Source: Acinetobacter silvestris (lineage in GTDB: Bacteria; Pseudomonadota; Gammaproteobacteria; Pseudomonadales; Moraxellaceae). Taken from it: DNA of 64,000 nucleotides. A program made the translations under genes and the position numbers. The notes beneath the pieces are model-generated. The model was not told the DNA's origin and made no database searches. It was given only the letters and a program-made list of their open reading frames with translations. Positions 1-7,934 of this stretch are shown here, piece after piece (position 1 is the stretch's first letter; every line of letters begins with the position of its first letter). Location of the stretch: assembly GCF_002135235.1 (NCBI RefSeq), contig NZ_NEGB01000001.1:1-64000 (forward strand). Reading direction: 5' to 3'.

Positions 1-248
1 TAGGTCGGCTATACTACCCTCTTTCGAGAGAAAGTCAACTGGTTTTGCTTAACTTATTTTCTAATAAATCATTTTTTAATCAAACCCTAAAATCTCTTTC
101 GAAAATCTTAATAACTCAATCAACTTATTGATTTATCAGAGGTTTTGTTTAACATCACCGCCGATGGATGTGCATTCTACAGCATTTCAGAACCAACACA
201 ACCCCCTTTCTTAATTAATTTATTTAGATGGGTGTTTATTAGTCAAAA
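1..248. other. Intergenic, no gene recognised
   Basis: AT-rich DNA at the left edge. A short inverted repeat (CTTTC gaga GAAAG) lies near position 20-35. A plus-strand open frame starting near 145 runs antisense through the next gene and has low-complexity Phe-rich content, so it is not called. No convincing promoter or RNA was identified. Confidence 0.4.
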
Positions 249-1331
249 TCAGTGTTTTTGTTTATTTTTTAACGTAATCGGGGCAAATCCTGCCATTTTT
301 TTTGCTTTTTTATCTTCATTTTTTTTCTCTTGCCATCTTAAAGGTCGACAATCGATATATTCACAATAACCAGCACTGCCCTCTTCACAATAATCATTAA
401 TCCGTAATTGATAGGTAAAACTTCCTACATATCCAGCAGCCAAACCAAATTTAAAATCACCGCGGCTTTGTGCATGAATTTGAATAGTTGTGTCCGCATT
501 ACGAAAACACCATTCAAATTCTCGTGGTAAATACATATCTTGCTGGTTAGGCGTTGTCACTTTAGGGTAAACACGATGTACTTTAAAATAAACCGCTTCA
601 TCAAACATAACGGCTGTACAGGCACTGTCATCTCGAAGATAAATACGAGATTGCACAATTTGATTAAAGTTATTCCTAATCTGAGCCAAGAGTAATTGGC
701 GCTTGTCTTGTAAATTAATAATCTGATAAGTAAAAAAACAGAGTGGTAAATATGGGATATTCATGGCTCGAGCATATTCGAACGACCCCATTTGATCTAT
801 TGTATAAACTTGACCTTTATATTTAACTTGACCTTTGCACTGACACAGTAACGACCAGTGATCAAATAGTCCCAATCTCAGTTTAGTAAAATGTGAAATA
901 ATCGGCTTAATATATATACTCAGATCAATTGCAAGTTCATCATCTTCTCGAGTTAAACGAAAATGTGGAAATGAACCTCGTAAGCGTTCTTTTCCACCGA
1001 AGTGATAATCCCCTTGCGAGAACTGACAATCTTGCTGTATTGAATAGTGTTTAAAATGCCCCAGCATATGTGGACTACTACTACTCATTACAGTGACAGT
1101 ATCTAAAGCCGTGGTCCGTATCGCATATGGATTACGAATCATTGGAATGTTGGGCTGCCCTATAATCGTTAAAAAATTTAAATAATATAAAGGTGCAGGG
1201 AGATTAGGGATCATCAATCCTTGATGAATAATTTTAAAACGCCCTTTCGGGCCATGATAGCTCAGCTTTAAAGGGAATTGAGCTTGATTTAATTGTCTAG
1301 ATTCATCGACTAAATTCATTAACAATTGCAT
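249..1331 (-). CDS. Uncharacterised protein, possibly DUF6670-like
   Basis: A 360-residue protein with no signal peptide or membrane segment. I do not recognise a catalytic motif. The beta-rich composition and layout recall the DUF6670 proteins common in Acinetobacter, with a loose resemblance to lipocalin-like carotenoid hydratase or AttH folds; that is an impression, not a demonstrated match. The C-terminus is basic and Lys-rich. The ATG is preceded by an excellent AAGGAG ribosome site 6 bases away. It lies 41 bp downstream of pssA on the same strand, so it is probably co-transcribed with phospholipid synthesis. A link to lipids is only inferred from this position. Confidence 0.8.
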   Translation of the reverse strand: MQLLMNLVDESRQLNQAQFPLKLSYHGPKGRFKIIHQGLMIPNLPAPLYYLNFLTIIGQPNIPMIRNPYAIRTTALDTVTVMSSSSPHMLGHFKHYSIQQDCQFSQGDYHFGGKERLRGSFPHFRLTREDDELAIDLSIYIKPIISHFTKLRLGLFDHWSLLCQCKGQVKYKGQVYTIDQMGSFEYARAMNIPYLPLCFFTYQIINLQDKRQLLLAQIRNNFNQIVQSRIYLRDDSACTAVMFDEAVYFKVHRVYPKVTTPNQQDMYLPREFEWCFRNADTTIQIHAQSRGDFKFGLAAGYVGSFTYQLRINDYCEEGSAGYCEYIDCRPLRWQEKKNEDKKAKKMAGFAPITLKNKQKH

Positions 1332-1372
1332 ATCAAGCTCCTTTTTTATTCTATAAATATAGTCTCTATTTC

Positions 1373-2197
1373 TTATGCTATTTTATTTCGAGCAAGGAAT
1401 GTCGTCACAAAGCCTGATAATGCATAAATAATCGAGATCATTAAAATTCCAACTGGAATGTTATAAGTGATAGCTGCGAAAATAAATACGGCAATCGGCA
1501 ATACGGCAAAAGGTACCCGTTTACGATCAACTTGCTTAAATGAATAATACTTAATATTGGAGATCATCAACAAGCCAACAGCAATAATAATCACGGCATT
1601 AATGACTTGAATCGCAATATCACTCAGATCAAAAATATACGGGAAATCTCGTCCAACCCAAACCAATGAAATAACCATGATTGCAGCTAAAGGACTTGCT
1701 ACACCAATAAAATAACGTTTATCGACCACAGCAATTTGCACATTAAAGCGCGCTAAACGAAATGCAGCACATGCGGTATACACAAAACATGCGGCCAAAC
1801 CGATACGCCCAAGATCATGCAGACTCCAGCTATACATTAAAATGGCTGGGGCAACGCCAAAAGCCAACAAGTCAGATAACGAATCATATTGCTCACCAAA
1901 AGCACTCTGTGCGCCAATAGCCCGGGCCACACGTCCATCCAAACCATCTAATAAAGCAGCCAGAAAAATGGCATAAATGGCTTGATTAAAATCGCCATTC
2001 ATACTGGCAATGATTGAATAAAACCCCGACAGCAATGCGGCTGTCGTGATTAAATTTGGCCACAGATAGATTCCTCGACGTTTCACCTTTTTCCCTTCAT
2101 GGGTATGCTCCTCTTCCTCTACTTCAAATGTGATGCCATCAAAGCCATGCTCATCACGTACAGAAGATTCACTTTCAGGTTTATTTATATTTGTCAT
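1373..2197 (-). CDS. pssA: CDP-diacylglycerol-serine O-phosphatidyltransferase
   Basis: This inner-membrane enzyme makes phosphatidylserine from CDP-diacylglycerol and serine, the step before phosphatidylethanolamine. The CDP-alcohol phosphotransferase signature DG(x2)AR(x8)G(x3)D(x3)D is complete: D87, G88, A91, R92, G101, D105, D109. Several hydrophobic helices follow. The 274-residue length, with a 40-residue acidic then basic N-terminal extension, fits the membrane type II PssA rather than the soluble E. coli enzyme. The start has a GGATCT site a few bases upstream. It lies 50 bp after rlmJ and 41 bp before the next gene, all on the minus strand, so an operon is likely. Confidence 0.93.
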   Translation of the reverse strand: MTNINKPESESSVRDEHGFDGITFEVEEEEHTHEGKKVKRRGIYLWPNLITTAALLSGFYSIIASMNGDFNQAIYAIFLAALLDGLDGRVARAIGAQSAFGEQYDSLSDLLAFGVAPAILMYSWSLHDLGRIGLAACFVYTACAAFRLARFNVQIAVVDKRYFIGVASPLAAIMVISLVWVGRDFPYIFDLSDIAIQVINAVIIIAVGLLMISNIKYYSFKQVDRKRVPFAVLPIAVFIFAAITYNIPVGILMISIIYALSGFVTTFLARNKIA

Positions 2198-2247
2198 TTT
2201 TAGATCCTAACTGTAGCCATATTTCTCACACTTCATCAAAGAAGAAT

Positions 2248-3105
2248 TTATTCGCCCACTAACCAACGAACTGCTGCATGCCCACCATTCTCAGTCATGC
2301 GTAAATGTGGGAATAACCACTGTAATGCTTCATCTGCATCTTCAGAGAATTTCCATGGTGGATTGATGACCAACAAACCACAGCCATTTAGACCGACTGG
2401 CGTATCATCTGGCCATACACAGATTTCACATACCAATTGACGGCGAATCCCAGTTTTGATCATTTTTTTCTCAAAACGTTCAATCATGGCGCGATCTTTG
2501 ATTGGGTACCAAATTGCAAAAACACCTGTCGGCCATTTTTTATGCGCAATTGAAATCAATTCAACCAATTGTGGGAAGTCCTTACGCTCTAATTCGTAAG
2601 GTGGATCAATCATCACCAAACCACGTTTTTCTTTTGGTGGAATAACACCAAACAAGCCTTCATATGCGTCACGCTCATGCAAGCCCGCACGGCGATCACG
2701 AATATTAAAATAGAGCTCTTGAAACACTTCTTTTTGCATTTCAAAAATAGTGGCTTGGTCAATATCACGCATACCTTCAAGTGCAAACCATGGTGAACCT
2801 GGATAAGCACCTTTGCCTGAACCAGCACGCATGTCTTCAACAATTTTGAGATATTGTTTTACGCCTTCTGGTGCCTGACGCGTAATGGAATCATCTAATT
2901 TTACTAAACGATGAATACCATTTAAAAACTCGCCAGACTTTTGAGCAGCAGCAGTCGATAAATCGTATTTACCCGCACCACCATGTGTATCGATATAGCG
3001 ATACGGTTTATCTTTGGCATTAAGTCGTGTCAAAAGCTGGAGCAATAACACATGTTTCATGACATCAGCAAAGTTGCCTGCATGGAAATGGTGACGGTAA
3101 TTCAT
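2248..3105 (-). CDS. rlmJ: 23S rRNA (adenine2030-N6)-methyltransferase
   Basis: RlmJ methylates N6 of A2030 in 23S rRNA using S-adenosylmethionine. The N-terminus MNYRHHFHAGNFADVMKH is the family hallmark, and the catalytic DPPY motif is at about residues 167-170 (MIDPPYE), close to its place in E. coli. The open frame extends upstream to 3162, but the conserved family start is the ATG at 3105, giving 285 residues; I chose that. First gene of a probable rlmJ-pssA-360aa unit, divergent from the oxygenase gene at 3222. Confidence 0.95.
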   Translation of the reverse strand: MNYRHHFHAGNFADVMKHVLLLQLLTRLNAKDKPYRYIDTHGGAGKYDLSTAAAQKSGEFLNGIHRLVKLDDSITRQAPEGVKQYLKIVEDMRAGSGKGAYPGSPWFALEGMRDIDQATIFEMQKEVFQELYFNIRDRRAGLHERDAYEGLFGVIPPKEKRGLVMIDPPYELERKDFPQLVELISIAHKKWPTGVFAIWYPIKDRAMIERFEKKMIKTGIRRQLVCEICVWPDDTPVGLNGCGLLVINPPWKFSEDADEALQWLFPHLRMTENGGHAAVRWLVGE

Positions 3106-3221
3106 GTTTCGATTAATTCCTGAGTTCAACTGACATTTTAGCACGAAAAAAATATTCTTCACTGCCCATCGATTGTTCTAAGATAAGACTGTTTTTTATT
3201 TTGTTGCCGTTATGAGGTTTT

Positions 3222-3824
3222 ATGGAAGCGATATTTCTCCCAAAGTCGTGGAATGTTGATCAAATTCTTGAAGATTTAGATCAACATGGTTTTACTCTTA
3301 TTGATGATGCTTATCCTCATAACTACATACAAGCATTGGTTGCAGAATGCACTGCTAATTTAAATCATTTTAGAGATGCCGCGATTCAAAGTGGCGTTAT
3401 GACTAAAATTAGAAATGATCATATTTTATGGATTAATGAAGATCTAGAACATGCCCAACAACATATCGATACATTAAAACTACTTTCTCAACAACTTAAT
3501 CGACATTTTTATCTGGGGATTAAAGAAGTTGAAGCACATTTTGCCTGCTATAACGCTGGTGAATTTTATGCATTACATCGCGACAATCCGCAACAGAAAA
3601 ATGATCGGGTCATTTCCACAGTTTATTATCTACATGAAGATTGGCAAGCAGACTGGGGCGGCGAATTACGTCTACAAGATAAAAATGAGCAATGGCATAC
3701 CATCCAACCTAAACCCAACCGAATTGCGCTATTTCAAAGTGATTTATTACATGAAGTGATTCAAGCCAAACAGCAACGCTTATCTATTACTGCATGGTTA
3801 AGAAGCGGTCAAAATATCTTTTAA
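3222..3824 (+). CDS. 2OG-Fe(II) oxygenase, prolyl 4-hydroxylase-like
   Basis: A 200-residue protein of the SM-20/prolyl 4-hydroxylase type of 2-oxoglutarate and Fe(II) dependent dioxygenases. The iron-binding triad is visible: H119 and D121 (ALHRDNP) and H177 (LLHEV), with R186 as the expected 2-oxoglutarate-binding residue in QQRLSI. A WGGELRL turn precedes the distal histidine, as is typical. GAGG ribosome site just upstream of the ATG. The substrate cannot be told; bacterial relatives include ribosomal-protein and elongation-factor hydroxylases. Single gene, divergent from rlmJ. Confidence 0.88.
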   Translation: MEAIFLPKSWNVDQILEDLDQHGFTLIDDAYPHNYIQALVAECTANLNHFRDAAIQSGVMTKIRNDHILWINEDLEHAQQHIDTLKLLSQQLNRHFYLGIKEVEAHFACYNAGEFYALHRDNPQQKNDRVISTVYYLHEDWQADWGGELRLQDKNEQWHTIQPKPNRIALFQSDLLHEVIQAKQQRLSITAWLRSGQNIF

Positions 3825-3940
3825 CTATGAATGTTCCATGGCAAGCTGAATAGCCGTTCTAAAAATAGGATGCAGTATTCCCCTTTAAATTTGCATCTTC
3901 AACCGCATATACTGTTCATTCATCAATGAGGTACAGGCTA

Positions 3941-4468
3941 ATGTTTGAAAATACACAACAAGTTATTGCGCGTATTGGTGAAACAGATCAATTGTATTTA
4001 ACAAATAATACGCCTGAACTTGCCTTAGAACGTGCTGATTTACGCTTACAACTGACGACCTTCAGCCATTTGCGTCAAGAACAAGTCCATTTCCTTCAAG
4101 AAGCCATCGTCCTTTTAGAACAAGCACGTTATGAATATGAAGAAATGCCGATGCATTTGTATGTGAGTTTATCTCTGCACTTGGCAAAAGCTTACATGGT
4201 CTATTTTGAAATTACCAAAGAACATCGTTTTGCATTAATTACTCAGCAAATTTTAAAACCTTTAACCGTAAACGAAAATGGCGATATTTATTTTTTCCTT
4301 GCCTATGCTGCTGTGGTCAAACAAGAATATGCTTTAACCCGTCATTGGTTGAAAAAATACATCAATACCACTGAATTTGATCTTGAGCTTTTACAGCAAC
4401 ATTCTGCTTTTGATGCTTTGCATAAAGAAACTTGGTTTTCAGCATTAATACAATGCAAATTGCATTAA
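3941..4468 (+). CDS. Hypothetical protein, helical, TPR-like
   Basis: A 175-residue cytoplasmic protein with no recognised family. It is mostly predicted helix, with Leu/Ala/Gln spacing suggestive of TPR-like helical hairpins (for example around LRQEQVHFLQEAIVLLEQARYE and in the last 60 residues). An in-frame ATG lies at 3926, but GAGG at 3928-3931 sits 9 bases before the ATG at 3941, so the later start is preferred. Monocistronic; the next downstream element is a convergent small RNA candidate. Confidence 0.75.
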   Translation: MFENTQQVIARIGETDQLYLTNNTPELALERADLRLQLTTFSHLRQEQVHFLQEAIVLLEQARYEYEEMPMHLYVSLSLHLAKAYMVYFEITKEHRFALITQQILKPLTVNENGDIYFFLAYAAVVKQEYALTRHWLKKYINTTEFDLELLQQHSAFDALHKETWFSALIQCKLH

Positions 4469-4571
4469 TTCAAATCATTTGAAATTGTTAAAATTGACGA
4501 TATTAAGTTTGAACTTCCAAAACACAGCAACCAATTTATCGTTTTCGCTGTCTCATTGGAACTGTTTTAGA

Positions 4572-4740
4572 TAAGTAGAACCCGAGTTCTGCATCCTGCA
4601 AAACTCGGGTTCATGAGGTTGTGCTTTCAAATCTGTTTTTATTATCTGGATTGTCCATTCCACCATCATGTCCATGATGTTTAGTCCATCAGCGTCGTCT
4701 TCCTTAATGGGATTTTCCTTTCCCGACTCCCTGTGCTGGT
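4572..4740 (-). ncRNA. Candidate CsrA/RsmA-sequestering sRNA (RsmY/RsmZ/CsrB type)
   Basis: Read on the minus strand, this gene-free segment of about 170 nt holds nine GGA triplets. Several are in the loops of short hairpins: GGGA-AAGGAAAA-TCCC (4709-4724), CATCAT-GGAC-ATGATG (4664-4679), TGGA-ATGGACAA-TCCA (4647-4662) and TGCA-GGA-TGCA at the top of the last hairpin. That last hairpin has an 11-bp stem (4578-4588 with 4602-4612) and could be the terminator, although the following U-run is weak. GGA in hairpin loops is the binding site of CsrA/RsmA proteins, and RNAs with many such sites titrate the protein. A GacA-like box lies at 4797-4814, and a -10-like TATTCT on the minus strand at 4752-4747 would start the RNA near 4740. 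No coding alternative is convincing. Ends are estimates. Confidence 0.72.
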
Positions 4741-4796
4741 GCATAAAGAATACGTAGATTTATCTCGCTGTACTATTCGCCATGAGACTAAATTTG

Positions 4797-4814
4797 TGTA
4801 AGCATATACGTACA
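4797..4814 (-). promoter_or_regulatory. GacA-like upstream activating box
   Basis: The palindrome TGTAAG-CATATA-CGTACA (plus strand) reads TGTACG-TATATG-CTTACA on the minus strand. It matches the pseudomonad GacA consensus TGTAAG-N6-CTTACA at 11 of 12 fixed positions. Its centre is about 65 bp upstream of the predicted start of the small RNA at 4740, the spacing expected for GacA-activated rsm promoters. The -35 region is poor (TAGTAC), as expected for an activator-dependent promoter. Confidence 0.65.
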
Positions 4815-5263
4815 TTCTAGTTAAAATGCAAACTCGTCATCTCTCTATTAGCATAATTAAACAGTGGTTTTTTAGCCCCCTTAACCTTGAGTTAATCACT
4901 CAAAAACCGATCCAAGAACAAGCCCATATTTTTAAAACCAAATAATTAACAATGATATAAAATTAAAAATACACAGATAAAAATAGCAATACACATCACA
5001 GCCATACTCTTGCTTGTGCAAGCAATTCACAAAGAATCAATACATCGTAATATAAAATAGATTTTTCCTTCTGCACTGCTTTCAAGCTCGCTTATATTCT
5101 TTTTTTTTGATTGATTCATAAATTTATATCAATTTTGCATGTAACATAAACAAGATATATTGCACAATATAATTGCTGTTTCGATTCTGTAGCGCTTGCA
5201 GTTGTGCGCTCTTTTGATACACTCAAACTCCTATTAGTTTTTAACGCACCGAGGCAAAATGAC
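4815..5263. other. AT-rich asd upstream region
   Basis: Very AT-rich leader. A 39-codon plus-strand open frame (4826-4945) has no ribosome site and no recognisable family, so it is not called. Candidate promoter hexamers for asd are present around 5135-5163 (TTGCAT, TATATT) but the spacing is poor. No other structure stands out. Confidence 0.4.
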
Positions 5264-6382
5264 ATGAAAGTAGGTCTGGTCGGTTGGCGCGGGATGGTTG
5301 GTTCTGTCCTGATGCAACGTATGGTTGAAGAGAATGATTTTGCTCATTTTGAGCCATTCTATTTTTCTACCAGTAATGCAGGTGGCGAAGCCCCTGCTTT
5401 TGGTGGTAAGACTGCCCCAGCACTTATAGATGCAACAGACATTAACAGTCTGAAGCAAATGGATGTCATTATTACCTGCCAAGGTGGTGATTATACCTCT
5501 GAAGTTTTCCCTAAATTAAAAGCGGAAAACTGGAATGGTTACTGGATTGATGCGGCATCTACCCTGCGTATGGATGATGATGCCATCATTATTCTTGATC
5601 CAGTGAATATGAATGTCATTAAAGATGGTTTAGTCAATGGTACTAAAACATTTGTAGGCGGTAATTGTACAGTTTCATTGATGTTGATGGGCATGGGTTC
5701 GCTTTTCCAAAATAACTTGGTTGAGTGGATGACAGCGATGACCTATCAAGCAGCATCGGGTGCTGGCGCACAAAACATGCGTGAATTAATTTCTGGCATG
5801 GGTTATTTATATAACAATACTAAAGATTTGTTAGATGACCCGCGTTCACCAATCTTAGATATCGATTCTAGAATTGCAGACTTACAACGTGGCGAAGGCT
5901 TCCCTTCGGCAAACTTTGGTGTGCCTTTAGCGGGTTCTCTCATTCCTTATATCGACAAACAGTTAGATAACGGCCAGTCGAAAGAAGAATGGAAAGCACA
6001 AGTTGAAACCAACAAAATTTTAGGCAACCAGCAAATCGTGCCAATTGATGGTCACTGTGTCCGGATTGGTGCAATGCGTTGTCATTCTCAAGCTTTAACA
6101 TTGAAGCTGAAGAAAGATGTGCCGCTAGATGAAATCGAAGATATGATTCGTCAATCCAATCCATGGGCAAAAGTCATTCCCAATACCCGTGAAGCATCAA
6201 TGACCGATCTTACCCCAGTTGCGGTAACAGGAACTTTAACTGTTCCAGTTGGTCGTTTACGCAAACTCAATATGGGTAAAGAGTACCTTGGTGCTTTCAC
6301 CGTCGGTGACCAATTGCTTTGGGGCGCTGCTGAACCATTACGTCGTATGTTACGTATTTTGATTGAATATAAAAATATTTAA
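5264..6382 (+). CDS. asd: Aspartate-semialdehyde dehydrogenase
   Basis: Asd reduces aspartyl-4-phosphate to aspartate semialdehyde with NADPH, the branch point to lysine/diaminopimelate, threonine and methionine. The Rossmann start [13 protein letters not shown] and the catalytic cysteine C135 in GGNCTVS are present, as is the later [13 protein letters not shown] substrate-binding segment. The frame is open from 5204, but the ATG at 5264 matches the family start and has GAGG 9 bases upstream, giving 372 residues. It lies directly before fimV, as in Pseudomonas, and is closed by a strong terminator. Confidence 0.96.
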   Translation: MKVGLVGWRGMVGSVLMQRMVEENDFAHFEPFYFSTSNAGGEAPAFGGKTAPALIDATDINSLKQMDVIITCQGGDYTSEVFPKLKAENWNGYWIDAASTLRMDDDAIIILDPVNMNVIKDGLVNGTKTFVGGNCTVSLMLMGMGSLFQNNLVEWMTAMTYQAASGAGAQNMRELISGMGYLYNNTKDLLDDPRSPILDIDSRIADLQRGEGFPSANFGVPLAGSLIPYIDKQLDNGQSKEEWKAQVETNKILGNQQIVPIDGHCVRIGAMRCHSQALTLKLKKDVPLDEIEDMIRQSNPWAKVIPNTREASMTDLTPVAVTGTLTVPVGRLRKLNMGKEYLGAFTVGDQLLWGAAEPLRRMLRILIEYKNI

Positions 6383-6402
6383 ACAATACCCGCATAAAAA
6401 TG

Positions 6403-6434
6403 AAAAGCCGATCACATAAGATCGGCTTTTTTTT
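6403..6434 (+). terminator. Rho-independent terminator after asd
   Basis: AAAAGCCGATC / GATCGGCTTTT stem with a 6-base loop and a run of T. It separates asd from the fimV genes. Confidence 0.9.
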
Positions 6435-6524
6435 GTAACTGTTTCGTTAAAAATTTACATTTGTATAACAGCTAGGTATTGTATACTTTTACCGACCTGA
6501 ACTTCATCTGAGCTATGGATAGAG

Positions 6525-7880
6525 ATGACTGTATATAACAAATTAAAAATTGCCATTTTAACGATTATTTCTACACAATCTTTGTATGCAATCACACTTG
6601 ATCCTGTTCAGATCCAATCAGGCACTGGCGAGTTACTCTATGCCGAAATGAAATTTAGTCACGCTGACCCCAATGCTAGAATTGATGTCAGTCTTGCTGA
6701 TCCTGAAGATTTGATGACAATGGGCATTATTCATCAACCACCAGGGCATTTAAATTTTTTTACCCGTCGTTCTTCAGATGGCTCTGGCGTCATCGTCATT
6801 ACCTCTTCACGCCCTGTGATTGAGTCAGAACTCAACATTTTATTAAAAATTAAAGAAGGTAATGCAACGCGGATTCAGCAAATCAAAACACCTTTCGTTC
6901 GAACAAAAACAGCCGTTAATCAAGTTACTGCATCTAGTAATGAAAAAACACTCACACCTCAAATCATTGTCAGTGAAAAAGATATTGCACTCAATTTACC
7001 CACCAGCATGCAATACCATACTCAGCCAGAGCTAAAAAATACAAATCCTAATTCAGTATCTTCGATATTAACCAATACACAGGTTCCTTTGGCTGTGAGT
7101 ATTGTTACTCCACCAATGCTGGCAATAAATAAAACAGCATCTACTTCTCCTGAACAGACTCAGACTGCAACCCCCATCGAAACTAAACAAGAAAGTATGC
7201 CATCAGATCAAAGCATACCTAAAAAAGTTAAACAACTAGATAACAAAACAGATGCTGCAGCAACAAAAAATAATAAGTTAGATGAAGTTAAAGCTAAACA
7301 AAGCCCTAAAAAAATGACGGATCAAAAAGATCCTGTGCCCAATAAGCATATTGTCCAAGCCAATGAATCCTTATGGAAAATTGCAGCTCGTATTGCAGCA
7401 CAAACCAATCAAAGCATTCCTCAAGTCATGCAGCAAATTAAAGCCAATAATACCCATGCTTTTATTCAGGGTGATATCAACCGTATGCGTCAAGGTGTGG
7501 CATTAAACTTAGCTGCAAGCAACAAGAACATGCAAGCAACGAAAAAAGAAACATCGGCTACTCCACCTACAGCACAACGACAATCAGGCAAAGAAAAATA
7601 TAAACTGAACCAAGCAGAAATGAGCATAGTTGCTGGGAATGAGCAGGATTCTGCTCATGGTAGTGCTCAAAAAGAAACCCAACTTAACCCAACATCATCA
7701 GAATTGTCATTAAAAGTTATGACAGCTCGTGAAAAAACAGTTAAATTACAGAAGAATGTATCTCAACTCACGTTGGCTTTGCAGAAAAAAGATCAGCGAA
7801 TTCAACTATTAAATGCACGACTTGCGCAATTGCAACAACAATTGCAACAGCAAAACCTTGCAAAAAAGCCAACACACTGA
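6525..7880 (+). CDS. FimV-like periplasmic protein, N-terminal half (LysM)
   Basis: Corresponds to the periplasmic part of FimV, the polar organiser needed for type IV pili and twitching. A hydrophobic signal segment (residues 8-23) is followed by the FimV N-terminal beta domain (residues about 24-125, starting ITLDPVQIQSGTGELLYAE). After a low-complexity Lys/Gln/Pro linker comes a LysM-like FimV core at about 276-330 (IVQANESLWKIAARI) that should bind peptidoglycan. The last 60 residues form a Gln/Leu-rich coiled coil. In Pseudomonas these domains and the cytoplasmic TPR part are one protein; here the gene stops before the membrane segment, which opens the next gene 54 bp downstream. Position asd-fimV-truA supports the identity. 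Confidence 0.85.
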   Translation: MTVYNKLKIAILTIISTQSLYAITLDPVQIQSGTGELLYAEMKFSHADPNARIDVSLADPEDLMTMGIIHQPPGHLNFFTRRSSDGSGVIVITSSRPVIESELNILLKIKEGNATRIQQIKTPFVRTKTAVNQVTASSNEKTLTPQIIVSEKDIALNLPTSMQYHTQPELKNTNPNSVSSILTNTQVPLAVSIVTPPMLAINKTASTSPEQTQTATPIETKQESMPSDQSIPKKVKQLDNKTDAAATKNNKLDEVKAKQSPKKMTDQKDPVPNKHIVQANESLWKIAARIAAQTNQSIPQVMQQIKANNTHAFIQGDINRMRQGVALNLAASNKNMQATKKETSATPPTAQRQSGKEKYKLNQAEMSIVAGNEQDSAHGSAQKETQLNPTSSELSLKVMTAREKTVKLQKNVSQLTLALQKKDQRIQLLNARLAQLQQQLQQQNLAKKPTH

Positions 7881-7934
7881 TCTGTAAAATTTTGAATAAA
7901 TAAAGTTCATTGGTCTCAATGAAGGGGTTAAAAT

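Noticed and set aside
145..369. Plus-strand ORF of 74 codons at the left edge
   Set aside because: Runs antisense through the 249-1331 gene, has Phe-rich low-complexity content and no ribosome site.
4553..4744. Minus-strand ORF of 63 codons
   Set aside because: Coincides with the structured GGA-rich RNA; no family, and its hairpins explain the segment better than coding does.
4826..4945. Plus-strand ORF of 39 codons
   Set aside because: No ribosome site or known relative; very AT-rich region.
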